Source: Kibdelosporangium aridum (GTDB lineage: Bacteria; Actinomycetota; Actinomycetes; Mycobacteriales; Pseudonocardiaceae). Taken from it: a stretch of DNA of 64,000 bases. The position numbers and the translations under genes were made by a program. Below are positions 32,629-43,800 of the stretch, piece after piece. The notes below the pieces were generated by a model. The model saw only the letters and a list, made by a program, of their open reading frames with translations, was not told where the DNA came from and ran no database searches. The stretch covers positions 2,018,699-2,082,698 of the forward strand of contig NZ_FWXV01000001.1 of assembly GCF_900176515.1 (NCBI RefSeq), read 5' to 3'. Each line of letters begins with the position of its first letter. Within the stretch, counting starts at the first letter, position 1.

Positions 32629-35600
32629 GAAATACGCTCCGCCAGCTCAATCACGTGCGGCGCGGTCATGCAGCTGAAGTGATCGCCCGGCACCTCGACG
32701 ACCGCCAAGTCGCCGAGGCACACGTCGGCCCAGTAGTCCGAGATCAACGCCGACATGCCGGCCAGCAGCCGCAACCCGTCCCGTGGGCGCACCACCGTGA
32801 TCGACCCGACGTACGGTCCCGGCTGATGCCTGCTCGCGGCGCTGAAGCTGTGCGAGAACACCTCATACAGCCCGGCGAGGTGTTCGCCTCCCGCAGCGTC
32901 GCTCAACGCGGCAAGCCGTTGGGCCGCTGAACGTTGCGACAACGCGTCGAGCTTGGCGGCGATCTCCGGCTCGGCCCGTTGAGTGGCCAGCGTGCCTTCC
33001 GGGACCTTGCCCGGGTTCTCCGCCAGCACCTGGGACAATGCCCGGCCAAGGCCTTCTTCGTCGTCCGGGTAGCCGAGGGCGACCGGGTCGACCCCGAGCA
33101 CCTTGGCGAAGGCGTGCTCGATCAGCAGCGGCTCCCGTACCTCGAACGAGGGCGGATAGCTGCTGATCACGGCCAGGTTCTCGACTGTGCCGCCACGTTC
33201 GGTGAACGCGTTGGCGACCTCGGCCGCGAGCAACCCGCCGAGGCAGTACCCGACCAGGCGCACGCTCGAATATCCCTCGGCGATCAGGGCGTCCGCGTAG
33301 TCCGCGGCACGCCTGGCGACCACCACGTCCACCGGAATGTCCAGATAGGACTGGACGTCCGTGACGCCGAGCCCGATCACCGGTCCACGAGCGGCCAATT
33401 GGTCGGCCAGCGCGCGATACGGCGACATCGTGCCGATGCCCTCGTGCACCAGGACAGTCACGGTGGCGCCTCCGGAACCACCCAGCTGGATGATCGGCGA
33501 CGTGGCCACCGCTTCCCGCGCTGGTTGATCCAGCCCGCGCAGGTAGGTGGCGAGGTCCGCGATCGTGGGCTGGTGCAGCAACTGCCGGAGCAGGCTGTCG
33601 AAGTAGATCTCCCCGGGCAGGTCGATCTCCTGCGGCAGCTGGCCTGCCACCTGCGCCAGCTGCAGCGAGTCCAGGCCCAGCTGGAAGAAGCTGCGGTCCC
33701 GTGGCATCGGCGGCAGGCCGAGAACTCGTCCGAAGATCTCGGCCAGCTGCGCCTCAAGGCCCTCCCGTGGGGCTTCACCGTCGCTGGCGACCTCGGGTTC
33801 CGCCACGGTGACCAGTTCGGCCAGCGCCCGCCGGTCCACCTTCCCGTTCGCGGTGAGCGGCAAGGCGTCGACGATTTGGATCACCGGCGGCACCATGTAC
33901 TCCGGCAACCGGGCGATCAGGTGGTCGACCAGGTCCGGCACCTGAACCGTGGGCGCGGTGGCGTGGCTGACGAACACGTGCTGGCCCAACGGTTCCAGCG
34001 GGCTGCCGGACGCGGGCAGGCAGACCTGGGCATTGAGCTCAGTCATCCACTGTTCCGTTGTGTAGAACGTCATGCCGGTCTCGGCCCGGAGGTCCTCCGG
34101 CTGCGTCATCATGAACGCTTGTGAGCCCATGACTTCGTAGTGCTCACGAGTGGGCTCGGTGACGATCAACCGGCCGCCCGGTGCCAACAGCTCCCGCAAC
34201 CAAGCAAGAGTCCGGCCGATGTGCCGGGCGTTGTTCAGCACACCCGCACAGACAATCACATCGAAACCACCGGCGATGCCCTGTTCCGCAGGCGGCCGGT
34301 CGATGTCGAACAGCGCGAACGTCAACCCCGGGAACCGCTTCTCGGCTTCGGTGAGGAAGAACTGGGAGACGTCGGTGAAGACGTACTCGGCCGGGTCCAC
34401 TTCGGACAAGATCGCCTGGGTGGTGGCACCGACACCGGCACCGACTTCCAGGATCCGGCGTGGCGCCAGCTTCCGCACCGCCGACGCGACGATCTTGTTC
34501 ATGTACCGGACCATCGCGTTGTCCCGGTACGCGGCCTCCGCGATATCCGTGCGGCCATCGCGGAAAAGCAAGCCGACAGGGTCGAGCTCGCCACGCATCA
34601 GCTCACCGAACCTCAGCGCGTGAGCCTCCAGGTAGTCGATCAGGGCTGACGGGCTCAGCTCCGGGTTCCACGCGTCGCGCACCCGCGCCCAAGCCCGCTT
34701 GACGTCCTCCTGCCCAGGGATGTGCCGTTGAATTCCCCAGGTCAGATCGTCGCGAGCCGTGTCGACATCCGGAACGCCCGGTTCCAGCCGATACGTGCCG
34801 TCCTCGAAACGAAGGAGCCGTTCGGCCTCCAGGACCGCCAGCCACCGCTTGAGCAGCGGCCGGTGTTGCTCCGCTGCCACGGCGAGAACTTCGTCTTCGG
34901 CGTGAGTCACCATCACGTCGGCGAACAGTCCGGCGTCGCGCAACGCGGCCAAGGCCGAGATCAGTTCGGCGGTGTCGAGGGCCGTGCTGAACTCCCTGAT
35001 TGCCGCCTCGGTGAACTGGGCCTCGATGCTCGCACCAGCAACAGCCAGCGGCCCGGACAGCGTGTCCACGGACTCCTGAGTGTGCCGGTCGGGCTCCACG
35101 AACGCGGCCAGCTGCCGGTGCAGCGGGCCTTCGCCGTGCACGACGACCGCACTGGCACTGACGCCAGGATGGGTGCCGAGAGCCGCCTCGATCTCGGCGA
35201 GTTCGATCCGATGGCCGCGGATCTTGACCTGGGTGTCCTGGCGGCCGAGGAACTCGATCTCCCCGTCCGGCAGGTATCGGCCCAGGTCACCGGTCCGGTA
35301 GAGGCCAGCGGCGAACCGATCGGCGGTCTTGTCGGGGTCGTTGAGGTAGCCGAGTGCGACACCGGCGCCACCGATGTACAGCTCGCCGGGCACCCAGTCC
35401 GGGCGTGGCCGCATCTTGTCGTCGAGTACGTGGAAGGTCTGGTTCGCCAGTGGCTTGCCGTACGGAATGCTTGTCGCGTCCGGCTGCACAGCCTCGATGG
35501 GGTGGTGGATCGACCAGATCGACGCCTCGGTCGCGCCGCCGACGCTGATCTGCCGCAGCCCGGGGATCCGGCTCCACAGCAGGTCCGGCAGCGTCACCGG

Positions 35601-37859
35601 GATCCAGTCGCCGGACAGCAACGCCAGCCGCAAGCAGGGCACCGAGCCGCCCGAACTGACCAGGTGATCGGCCAGCATCTGAGCCTGCGCGGGCACCGAA
35701 TTCCAGAGCGTCACGCGATGCGCGGTGATCAATTCGGCCCAGTGCGATGGGTCCGAGCGCCGGTCGGGATCGGGCAGCACGAGCGTGCCGCCCGCGCCCA
35801 GCACCCCGAAGATGTCGTACACCGACAGGTCGAACCCCAGCTGCGCCAAGCCAAGGATCTTGTCCTCGGGACCGACCGAGAACCGGGAGTTGATGTCCTC
35901 GATGGTGTTGCGCGCGGCTTCATGGCTGATCACCACGCCCTTCGGCGTGCCGGTCGATCCGGAGGTGTAGATCACGTACGCCGGCCGCCCAGGGTCCGTC
36001 TCGACCGGCTCGAACGTCGCCGGTGCCGGTATCTCGGTGAGTACGGTCCGCACGTTCGCGTCGGCGAGGACCTGCTCACGCCGAGCAGGCGGTTGGTTGG
36101 TGTCGATCGGCAGATAGGTGCCGCCAGCGAGGAGAACTCCGAGCACGGCAGCGATCTGGTCGATGCCCTTGTCCATGTGCACGGCCACGATCTCGCCGCG
36201 CACCTGCCCAAGCGACTTGGCCACGCCACCCGCGCGGGCCAGCAACTCGCGGTACGTGACCTGCTGCCCATTCGCGATCACGGCCACGCGGTCGCGGTCC
36301 TGCCGCAGGATCGGCTCGTGCAGCAGGCCCGTCGGCAACACTGTTTCCGTCGCGTTCGCGGCGGCACGTCGTTCTCGCTGTGCCGCTGGGAGCTCGATCG
36401 ACGCGGGCGCCAGCCATGACGCGTCCACAAGGGACTCCAACAGGTCGAGGAAAGCGCCGAACGCGTCCTCGGCCAAGCCATCCGGGAACACGCCCGCGCG
36501 GACGTCCCAGCTGACCAGGAGGCCATCGGGCTGTTCGACCGCCTGGCAGTCCACCCACACCTGCGGCGTCTGGCTGATGCCGTAGCGGATCTCGTCCGAG
36601 TCCGAGGCACCCAGCACGCCGGTGAACACGACCGGCATCAAGGCTTCCGACTGGCCACGCCTGCGGCCGAGTTCCCTGATCACCTCGACACCCGAGCACA
36701 ACCTGTGGTCCACATCGGACAAGAGCTGGCCGCCAAGTGTCCGAGCCCGGTCCGCGAAGCCCGCCGGCTCGGTGAGATCCACCGCGAGCAGGCTCACCGA
36801 GGTGAAGTCACCGATCAACGCGCAGACCTGCTCGTGCAGTGCCAGCCGGTTCTGCAAAGGCATGTTGACGGTGAACTTCTGGTTCGTGCTCCACCGGCCG
36901 ATCACCTCGGCGTACGCGGCCAGCACGACGGCCGATGGTGTCAGGCCTTGTTCCGCTGCTTTGGCCCGCAACGCTTTCCACGACTGTGTGGGCAGTCGTC
37001 GTTGCAGGCGGTGGAACCGGACCGGCCCGCCACCGGACCCGCCGTGAACGACAGGCAGGTCCGGCGCGCCTGGCAGCTCGTCGATCCGGTTCCACCAGTA
37101 CTCGCGGTCCTTTGTGTACCGCGAGGTCTCCCGTAACGCACGCTGCCCGAGCACATAGTCACGGAACGTGATGTCCAATGGTGGCAACGCCTCATCGCGC
37201 AGCAGCATGCGCAGTTCGCCGAGCAGCATCTGCACGCTGGCGAAGTCGGCCACCATCAGGTCGACCGAGACGTGCAACAGAATTCCACTGTGGTCACGGG
37301 TGATCTTCAGCGTGTGCAACGGCCATACGGCTGGGTCGTACTTCGCGTGACTCAGCTCGGCCCTGACTTCGGCGGCGGACTGGTCAGTGACCTCGATCCG
37401 GAACTCCGGCACCTCAGGCAGCACTCGTTGAGCACTGGTTGCCGGGTCGATGACCGCACGCAACATGCCGTGGCGCTTGATCAGTTCGTTCCAGGCACGC
37501 TCGACAGCCTCAGGTGCGACATCTCCCAGGAAGACTTCGAGGTAGCCGTGGCACGGGACGCCGCCGTAGTCGAACGCCTCGGTCCGGCCAAGGAGGTATG
37601 CCGCCTGCACGTCGGTCAGCGGGAACGGTTCGAACGCGTCGTCGGGGCGGGAAACGAGTGTCAGCTCGGTGGTCTGCAGGCGTGCCATCAACTCGTCCCG
37701 GTGCGCCTTCAGCACCTCGCGGTGTTCGGCCGTCAACACTCCTTGTGGCGCACGGAAACGCAGTTGGCCGTCGCGAGCCCAGAGCTGAACACCCAGTGCC
37801 GAGAGTTCGTCCAACAAGGTGTCCAGTGCTGTCCCCGAAGTCGTCCCCGAGATCGTCAC
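32625..37859 (-). CDS. NRPS: docking-Cy-A(MT)-PCP-TE
   Basis: A 1744-aa synthetase terminating the line. Residues 1-60 resemble a TubC-type docking domain. The heterocyclisation domain (~75-490) carries DLMVADFAS at 200-208, the DxxxxDxxS motif. The adenylation domain (~505-1345) has YTSGSTGTPKG at 631 and is interrupted between its A8 (RGHRIELAEIEA, ~882) and A10 (LTANGKVDRR, ~1336) motifs by a methyltransferase with intact SAM motif EVGAGVGATT (~1138). My reading of the specificity code is DLYNLSVIW, one change from the cysteine code. The carrier Ser is 1398 in LGLDSLQ. The thioesterase (~1450-1744) has GYCLGG: Cys 1539 replaces the usual Ser. GTG 37859 overlaps the first NRPS stop. Confidence 0.94.
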   Translation of the reverse strand: MTISGTTSGTALDTLLDELSALGVQLWARDGQLRFRAPQGVLTAEHREVLKAHRDELMARLQTTELTLVSRPDDAFEPFPLTDVQAAYLLGRTEAFDYGGVPCHGYLEVFLGDVAPEAVERAWNELIKRHGMLRAVIDPATSAQRVLPEVPEFRIEVTDQSAAEVRAELSHAKYDPAVWPLHTLKITRDHSGILLHVSVDLMVADFASVQMLLGELRMLLRDEALPPLDITFRDYVLGQRALRETSRYTKDREYWWNRIDELPGAPDLPVVHGGSGGGPVRFHRLQRRLPTQSWKALRAKAAEQGLTPSAVVLAAYAEVIGRWSTNQKFTVNMPLQNRLALHEQVCALIGDFTSVSLLAVDLTEPAGFADRARTLGGQLLSDVDHRLCSGVEVIRELGRRRGQSEALMPVVFTGVLGASDSDEIRYGISQTPQVWVDCQAVEQPDGLLVSWDVRAGVFPDGLAEDAFGAFLDLLESLVDASWLAPASIELPAAQRERRAAANATETVLPTGLLHEPILRQDRDRVAVIANGQQVTYRELLARAGGVAKSLGQVRGEIVAVHMDKGIDQIAAVLGVLLAGGTYLPIDTNQPPARREQVLADANVRTVLTEIPAPATFEPVETDPGRPAYVIYTSGSTGTPKGVVISHEAARNTIEDINSRFSVGPEDKILGLAQLGFDLSVYDIFGVLGAGGTLVLPDPDRRSDPSHWAELITAHRVTLWNSVPAQAQMLADHLVSSGGSVPCLRLALLSGDWIPVTLPDLLWSRIPGLRQISVGGATEASIWSIHHPIEAVQPDATSIPYGKPLANQTFHVLDDKMRPRPDWVPGELYIGGAGVALGYLNDPDKTADRFAAGLYRTGDLGRYLPDGEIEFLGRQDTQVKIRGHRIELAEIEAALGTHPGVSASAVVVHGEGPLHRQLAAFVEPDRHTQESVDTLSGPLAVAGASIEAQFTEAAIREFSTALDTAELISALAALRDAGLFADVMVTHAEDEVLAVAAEQHRPLLKRWLAVLEAERLLRFEDGTYRLEPGVPDVDTARDDLTWGIQRHIPGQEDVKRAWARVRDAWNPELSPSALIDYLEAHALRFGELMRGELDPVGLLFRDGRTDIAEAAYRDNAMVRYMNKIVASAVRKLAPRRILEVGAGVGATTQAILSEVDPAEYVFTDVSQFFLTEAEKRFPGLTFALFDIDRPPAEQGIAGGFDVIVCAGVLNNARHIGRTLAWLRELLAPGGRLIVTEPTREHYEVMGSQAFMMTQPEDLRAETGMTFYTTEQWMTELNAQVCLPASGSPLEPLGQHVFVSHATAPTVQVPDLVDHLIARLPEYMVPPVIQIVDALPLTANGKVDRRALAELVTVAEPEVASDGEAPREGLEAQLAEIFGRVLGLPPMPRDRSFFQLGLDSLQLAQVAGQLPQEIDLPGEIYFDSLLRQLLHQPTIADLATYLRGLDQPAREAVATSPIIQLGGSGGATVTVLVHEGIGTMSPYRALADQLAARGPVIGLGVTDVQSYLDIPVDVVVARRAADYADALIAEGYSSVRLVGYCLGGLLAAEVANAFTERGGTVENLAVISSYPPSFEVREPLLIEHAFAKVLGVDPVALGYPDDEEGLGRALSQVLAENPGKVPEGTLATQRAEPEIAAKLDALSQRSAAQRLAALSDAAGGEHLAGLYEVFSHSFSAASRHQPGPYVGSITVVRPRDGLRLLAGMSALISDYWADVCLGDLAVVEVPGDHFSCMTAPHVIELAERIS

Positions 37860-40800
37860 AGCGTGCCCTCTTCCATCGAGTTCAAGTCGTCGACCAGTGC
37901 GGCCAGCTCGGCCACGGTGGGTGCGGCGAACACCTGGCGAAGGGTCAGTTCGACCCCGTGATCCCGCCTCAGCCGCTCGACCAGCCGGGTCGCACTGAGG
38001 CTGTCGCCACCCAATGCGAAGAAGTGGCCGTGCCTGCCGATCACCGGTTCGTCCAAAATGGATAGCCACAGCCGGACGAGCATGCGCTCGGTCTCGCCGA
38101 CCGGCTGCTCGTCGACGGTCTCCGGTGCGGTCAGCTTGGCCAGCGCCGCACGGTCGACCTTTCCGTTGGCTGTCAACGGCACTTCGTCCAGCACCACCAC
38201 ACTTCCCGGCACCGCGTAGGCCGGAAGGTGGTCACGCAGGTGGTCTGTCAAACCGTCGATGTCGCCGCTCGGCACGACGAACGCGGCCAGCCTGCGGCGT
38301 GACGGCTCACCCACAGCAATCGCGTAGCCGTCTTTCACGCCGGGATGCGACGTGAGCGCGGCTTCGATCTCGCCGAGTTCGATGCGGTGTCCTCGAACCT
38401 TGACCTGGTGATCCACCCGGCCGAGGAACTCCAGCGTCCCGTCTGGCCAATACCGGCCGCGGTCGCCGGTGCGATACCACCGGGCGCCTTCCCGGATCAC
38501 GAACTTCTCCGCCGTTCGGGCCGGGTCGCGCCGGTAACCATCGGCGACTCCGGCGCCACCGATCCACAGTTCGCCGGGCACCCAGTCCGGACAATCGCGG
38601 CCTTGTCCGTCGACAACGCGATACCGCTGCGCACGCAACGGAAATCCATACGGGACGGACACCCAATGCGCCGGTACCTCGGTCACGTCGAAGGCGTTCG
38701 ACCAAATGGCCGCTTCGGTCGCGCCGCCGAGTGCGACCAGGTGGCAATCGCCGGTCTGGCGAAGCCTTCCGGGCAAGTCGAGCCCGACCCAGTCACCCGA
38801 GACCAAGGCCAGCCGCAGACTCGCGGGCCACGACCGGTGCTGACCGGTGACCAGAAGCATGTCCAACAGCGTCGGCACGGTGTTCCACACGGTCACCGCG
38901 TGCTCGTTGGCGTACCGCAACCAGGCTTGCGGATCCCGGCGTTCGTCCTCGCGGATCAACACCAGTGCGCCGCCCACCGACAGCAGGCCGAAGATGTCGT
39001 ACACGGACAGATCGAAGTCCAAAGCGGACACCGCGAGTACACGATCGTCCGGCCCGACACCGTATCGCGTGTTGATGTCGTCCACGGTGTTCATCGCGGC
39101 GGCGTGGGTCATCTCCACACCCTTGGGCTGACCAGTCGACCCCGAGGTGTAGATCACGTACGCGAGCTCGCTCGAGAGGGGTCCGTCCAGACGTTCGCCG
39201 AGATCGTCGATGTCCTGGAGCACCAGCCGGACGCCGGCGTCCTGGCTGATCTTGTCCCGGCGGGCCGCTGGCTGATCGACACCGATCGGCACGTACGCGG
39301 CACCTGCGGCCAGCACGCCGAGGACCGCGGTGATCTGGTCCGGGCCCTTGGGCATCGAGACCGCGACCAGCTCACCCGGCTCCACCCCGGCTTTCCGGAG
39401 CTTGGCCGCCACTCGCAGGGCTCGGTCGGCCACCTCGCCGTACGTGCTCTCGCCGCCGTCCCAGATCAGGGCGACCCGGCCTGGCTCTTGTTCGGCCTGG
39501 GTGAAAAAGCCCGCGTGCAGCAGGCCACCACGCGGCTCACCGGTCGCGTTCACCTTCTCCCGCACGGGGTAGGTACGACGCGGAACCGCCGTATCCCAGT
39601 CCTCTCGGGTCAACCAGTCGAGCATCACGCCCAGTGCGTCGAACATCTCGCCGACGACCCCGTCGAAGAACAACTCCTCGACCGCGTCCAGTGCGTAGCT
39701 CAGACCACCCTTGGTCTCGTGCACTTGCAGGTCGAGCCACACCTGCGGGGTCTGGGAAATCCCCCAGACCCGCTCGCCGAACGCGCCCGACACGTCGAAC
39801 GAGGCCTCGTCATCGACCCCGAGCGCCCCGGTGAACACCACCGGCATCCCCACCTGGGCCGCGCCCTGCGCCTTGGCCAGTTCCCGCATGACCCACATCG
39901 CCGAGACGTCCCGGTGATCCAGGTCGCGCCAGGTCTGTTCCTGCAACGCCCGCGCGCTGGACAGCCAGGTCGAGTTCGGCTGATACGCCGCGAGCAGCAA
40001 GGATGTGAAGTCACCGAGGACCCGGTTGATGTGCGGGTGCACTTCCCGGCGGTCGAACAACGTCAGATTGACCGTGACCGCATGCCCGCCGCTCCACATC
40101 GACAGCACTTCGGCGTAGCACGCGAGCAGGACGGTCGACGGCGTCAGACCATGGTTCTTCGCGCGTTCCTTCAGCAGCTCCCACTTCGCCGTGTCCAGGA
40201 AGGCCTCACGCCGGACGAACCGCGGTGTGTCCACTGTGGATGGATCGATCCGCAGCGGGAGCTGCGGAGCCGGCGGCAACTGCGGAACCCGCTCCCGCCA
40301 GTAGTTCTGGGCACGCTCCAGCGCGGCCGGTTCGGGGCTCACCTGCAGGACGTAGTCGCGGAACGACACGTCGATCGGCGGCAGTCCGACGTCCGGATCG
40401 TTGTACAGCTTGTCCAGTTCGGAGTAGACGACCATCATGCTCAGGCCGTCGAGGACGATGTTGTCTAGGCTGATGCCGATCCGTGTGCGGTCGCCGTAAC
40501 GCACGGCCCGCACGTCGAACAGCGGCCACTGCTCGGGGTTCAGCACCTGATGGGACATCGCATCCCGCAGATCATCGACGTCACCGTCGAGAACTGGGAT
40601 GGTGAACCGCGGCACTGCCGGCAGGATCCGCTGGCGTCCTTCCTCGTCGAACACCGCACGCAACATCTCGTGCCGCTCGATCAGTTTGCCGAAGGCCAGC
40701 TCCAGCCGGTGCAAGTCAACGTTCTGACCGTCGAACTCGCTGTAGAAATGGGTTCCGACGCCACCCAGGGCGAGTCCGCTGCCCCGGCCGATCCAGTACG

Positions 40801-43800
40801 CGCGCTGCACATCCGTCGCCGGGAACGGTTCATGCCGGTTCGCCACGTCGGCGACCACTCGATGATCAGTGACTGTGTCCGTCCACGTCAGGGTCTTCGC
40901 GAAGTCCGCGACGGTCGGAGATGCGAACAACCCCGACAGCGTCACGCCGTTGAGACCTGCCGCACGCAAGCGGCCGATGGTCCGGGTCGCCAGCAGCGAG
41001 TCGCCGCCGAGTTCGAAGAAGTCGTTTTCGCGGCCGATCTCGGACAACCCGAGCACGTGTCCCCAGACTTCGGCCACTCGGCGTTCGATCTCGGTCGCCG
41101 GTGGTGTGGTGGCCACGGCACGTTGTCCGCTCAGCATTCGCGTGAGCGCCGGGCGGTCGATCTTGCCGTTGGAAGTCAGTGGCATCTTGGGCAGGACCGC
41201 GATCCGGTCCGGCACCATCGCCGTAGGCAGACGCTCTGCGACAAACGCGGTCAGGTCACCGATGGTCTCGCTGGATCGCGTGGCCCTGATGTGGCTGAGT
41301 GTTCCGTTCACGCTGGACTCGATCTCGGTCAGCCCTGCCGCTGCGACCAGCTTTGTCCACTGTGTCGTGTCCAGCATCGGCGAACCGTTGCGGAACCCCT
41401 CTTCCAGCAACGCTGCCGAGATCAGCGCCAAGGGCAGCAGCACGGGCTGCTCTACGACCCACAGCGTGGCACCCGGCGCGAGGAGCAGAGCCGCGAGCGC
41501 GGGTCCGGTGGCTGGGTCTGGATAGGTGTGCAGAGAACAGAACGACAGCACAACGTCGAAGCGGTGCCTGAGATCGTCATCAACGGTATCGCCGGTGAAT
41601 TTCCGGACCGTGACGCCAGGCAGCCGGTCCGCGGCGTCCGCCAAATGGCTCGCTGAGGGGTCGAGGAGCGTGTACTGCACGACGTCAGCGGGCAAGTGGG
41701 CGAGCAAGCGCTCGGCCGTCAGCCCAGACCGCGCACCCAGCTCGGCGAGCCGGACCGGACGGCCCAGGACCTTCGCCTGATCGGCGACCGCCTGCGCCAA
41801 GGCTGTGATGGCGGAGGCGGAATCCGGCAGCGCGTGCAGCAATGCCTCGGGCGCGAGCACCGGATCGTCCAACAAGGACAATGGATCCGCGTTGCCTTTC
41901 AGGATGTTCAGCAAGTCACTGGTTCGCGCATCCAATGCGTCGGCGATACCCGACAGCCAGGCGCCGGAGGTGCTGTGCCGGGCTTCGCGCCACGCCTGTG
42001 GTGTGCGGCCGTGCAGCCAGTCACGCCACAGCTTCGCGACCGCGTCGAACCTGCTGATCACGCTCGGCGCCAAGCCAAGCAGATGCGTCAGATAAGCCGC
42101 GATCAACGGACCGTCTTCGCTTTCCGCGATTCCGTCGCTCGGGGTCACCTGGACCGGTGTGACGGGAGGCGTGACCGCGGCGGCGATACGGCCATCTGCC
42201 ACGACGGCCACTGCCCTGCCCACCCCGGGGCAAGCAGTCAGGCTCGCCTCGATCTCGCCCAGTTCGATCCGCTGCCCACGGACCTTGACCTGGAAGTCCT
42301 TGCGGCCGAGGAACTCGATCGTGCCGTCCGGCCAGTACCTGGCCTGATCACCCGTGCGGTACCAGCGAATGCCATCGACCGTCAGGAACTTCTCCGCTGT
42401 GCGCGCCGGATCGCCGCGGTAGCCGTTCGCGACGCTCGCGCCGCCGATCCACAGCTCACCGGGAACCCAGTCCGGGCAGTCCCGGCCGAGTGCGTCGACC
42501 ACCCGGCATCGCACGTTGGTCAGCGGAGTCCCGTACGGCACCGACGTCCAGCCTTCGGGAACGTCTTCGACCTCGCACACGGTCGAGTGGATCGCGGTCT
42601 CGGTGGTGCCGCCGAGACCAGCGAACCGAGCGGTCGTTCGCTTGGGCAGGTCCGTACCGACCCAGTCACCTCCGACGATCGCGACTCGCAGCGGAAGATC
42701 GCCGTCGGCGGTGAGCAGCATGTCCAGCAATGCGGGTACGCAGTTGACCACTGTCACGTGATGCCGTCGGACGAGGTCAGCCCATACGTGAGCATCGCGC
42801 CGGGACGCCTCGTCGATCAGCACAACCGCACCGCCAGCCGAAAGTGGGGCGAACACGTCGAAGACGCTCAGGTCGAAGTCCAATGCGGACAGCGCGATCG
42901 TCCGGTCCGCATCGGTGATCTCGAACCGGGCGATCAGGTCGTCGATGGTGTTCATCGCGGCCGCGTGGCTCACCTCGACGCCTTTGGGCTCGCCCGTCGA
43001 GCCCGACGTGTAGATCACATAGGCCAGATCCGTGGCGGCGCCCGCGACCGGGGCGTCCAACGGCGCGGCCGTGATCGGCTCGTCCAAGACCAGCTTCACG
43101 CCCGCTGTGGCCAGAATCCGTTCACGACGGGCCGCAGGATGGTCCACACCCAGCGGCAGGTACGCGGCACCGGCCGCCAGCACACCGAGAACGGCCTCGA
43201 TCTGTTCTGGTCCCTTGGGCAGTGAGACCGCCACGAGATCACCCGGCTGCACTCCTCTCGCCTGGAGTGCTCCGGCGATCGCCAGTGCCCGGGTCGCCAG
43301 CTCTCCGTAAGTCCGGGTGTTGTTCTCACCCCAAGCCAGCGCTGTCCTGTTTGGCTCAGCGGTGGCACGGGCGAAGAACCGGTCGTGCAACCGGTCCGAG
43401 GTGACTTCGGCCGCTGGACCTTGGGGACGTTGTCCAGTCACCCACGTAACCGGCTGGGACCAGGCTTCGTCACTGGTCAGCAGCCGATCGAGCAGATCGC
43501 TGTACGCGGCGAACATCGCGTCGAGCACACCTGGCGCGAAGGCGTCTTCACGGGCGTCCCAGTTGACGAGCAAGCCACCGTTCAACTCGGTCACCTGAGC
43601 GTCCAGCCAGACCTGCGGTCCTTGCGAGATGATCCACGACGGTTCGCCGAAGCACTCCTTGACTTCCGCATCGAACAACTCGCCGAGGCCGAGTGCGCTG
43701 GTGTAGACGACCGGGGCAATCACTTGCTCGCCCGCCATGCGGGACGCGTCGCGCAGAACGTCCACTCCGGAGTAGCTTGAGTGCACGGCGTCGGCGTGAA

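Noticed and set aside
34722..36419. A 565-codon plus-strand frame within NRPS2
   Set aside because: It lies opposite the adenylation domain and has no recognisable motif.
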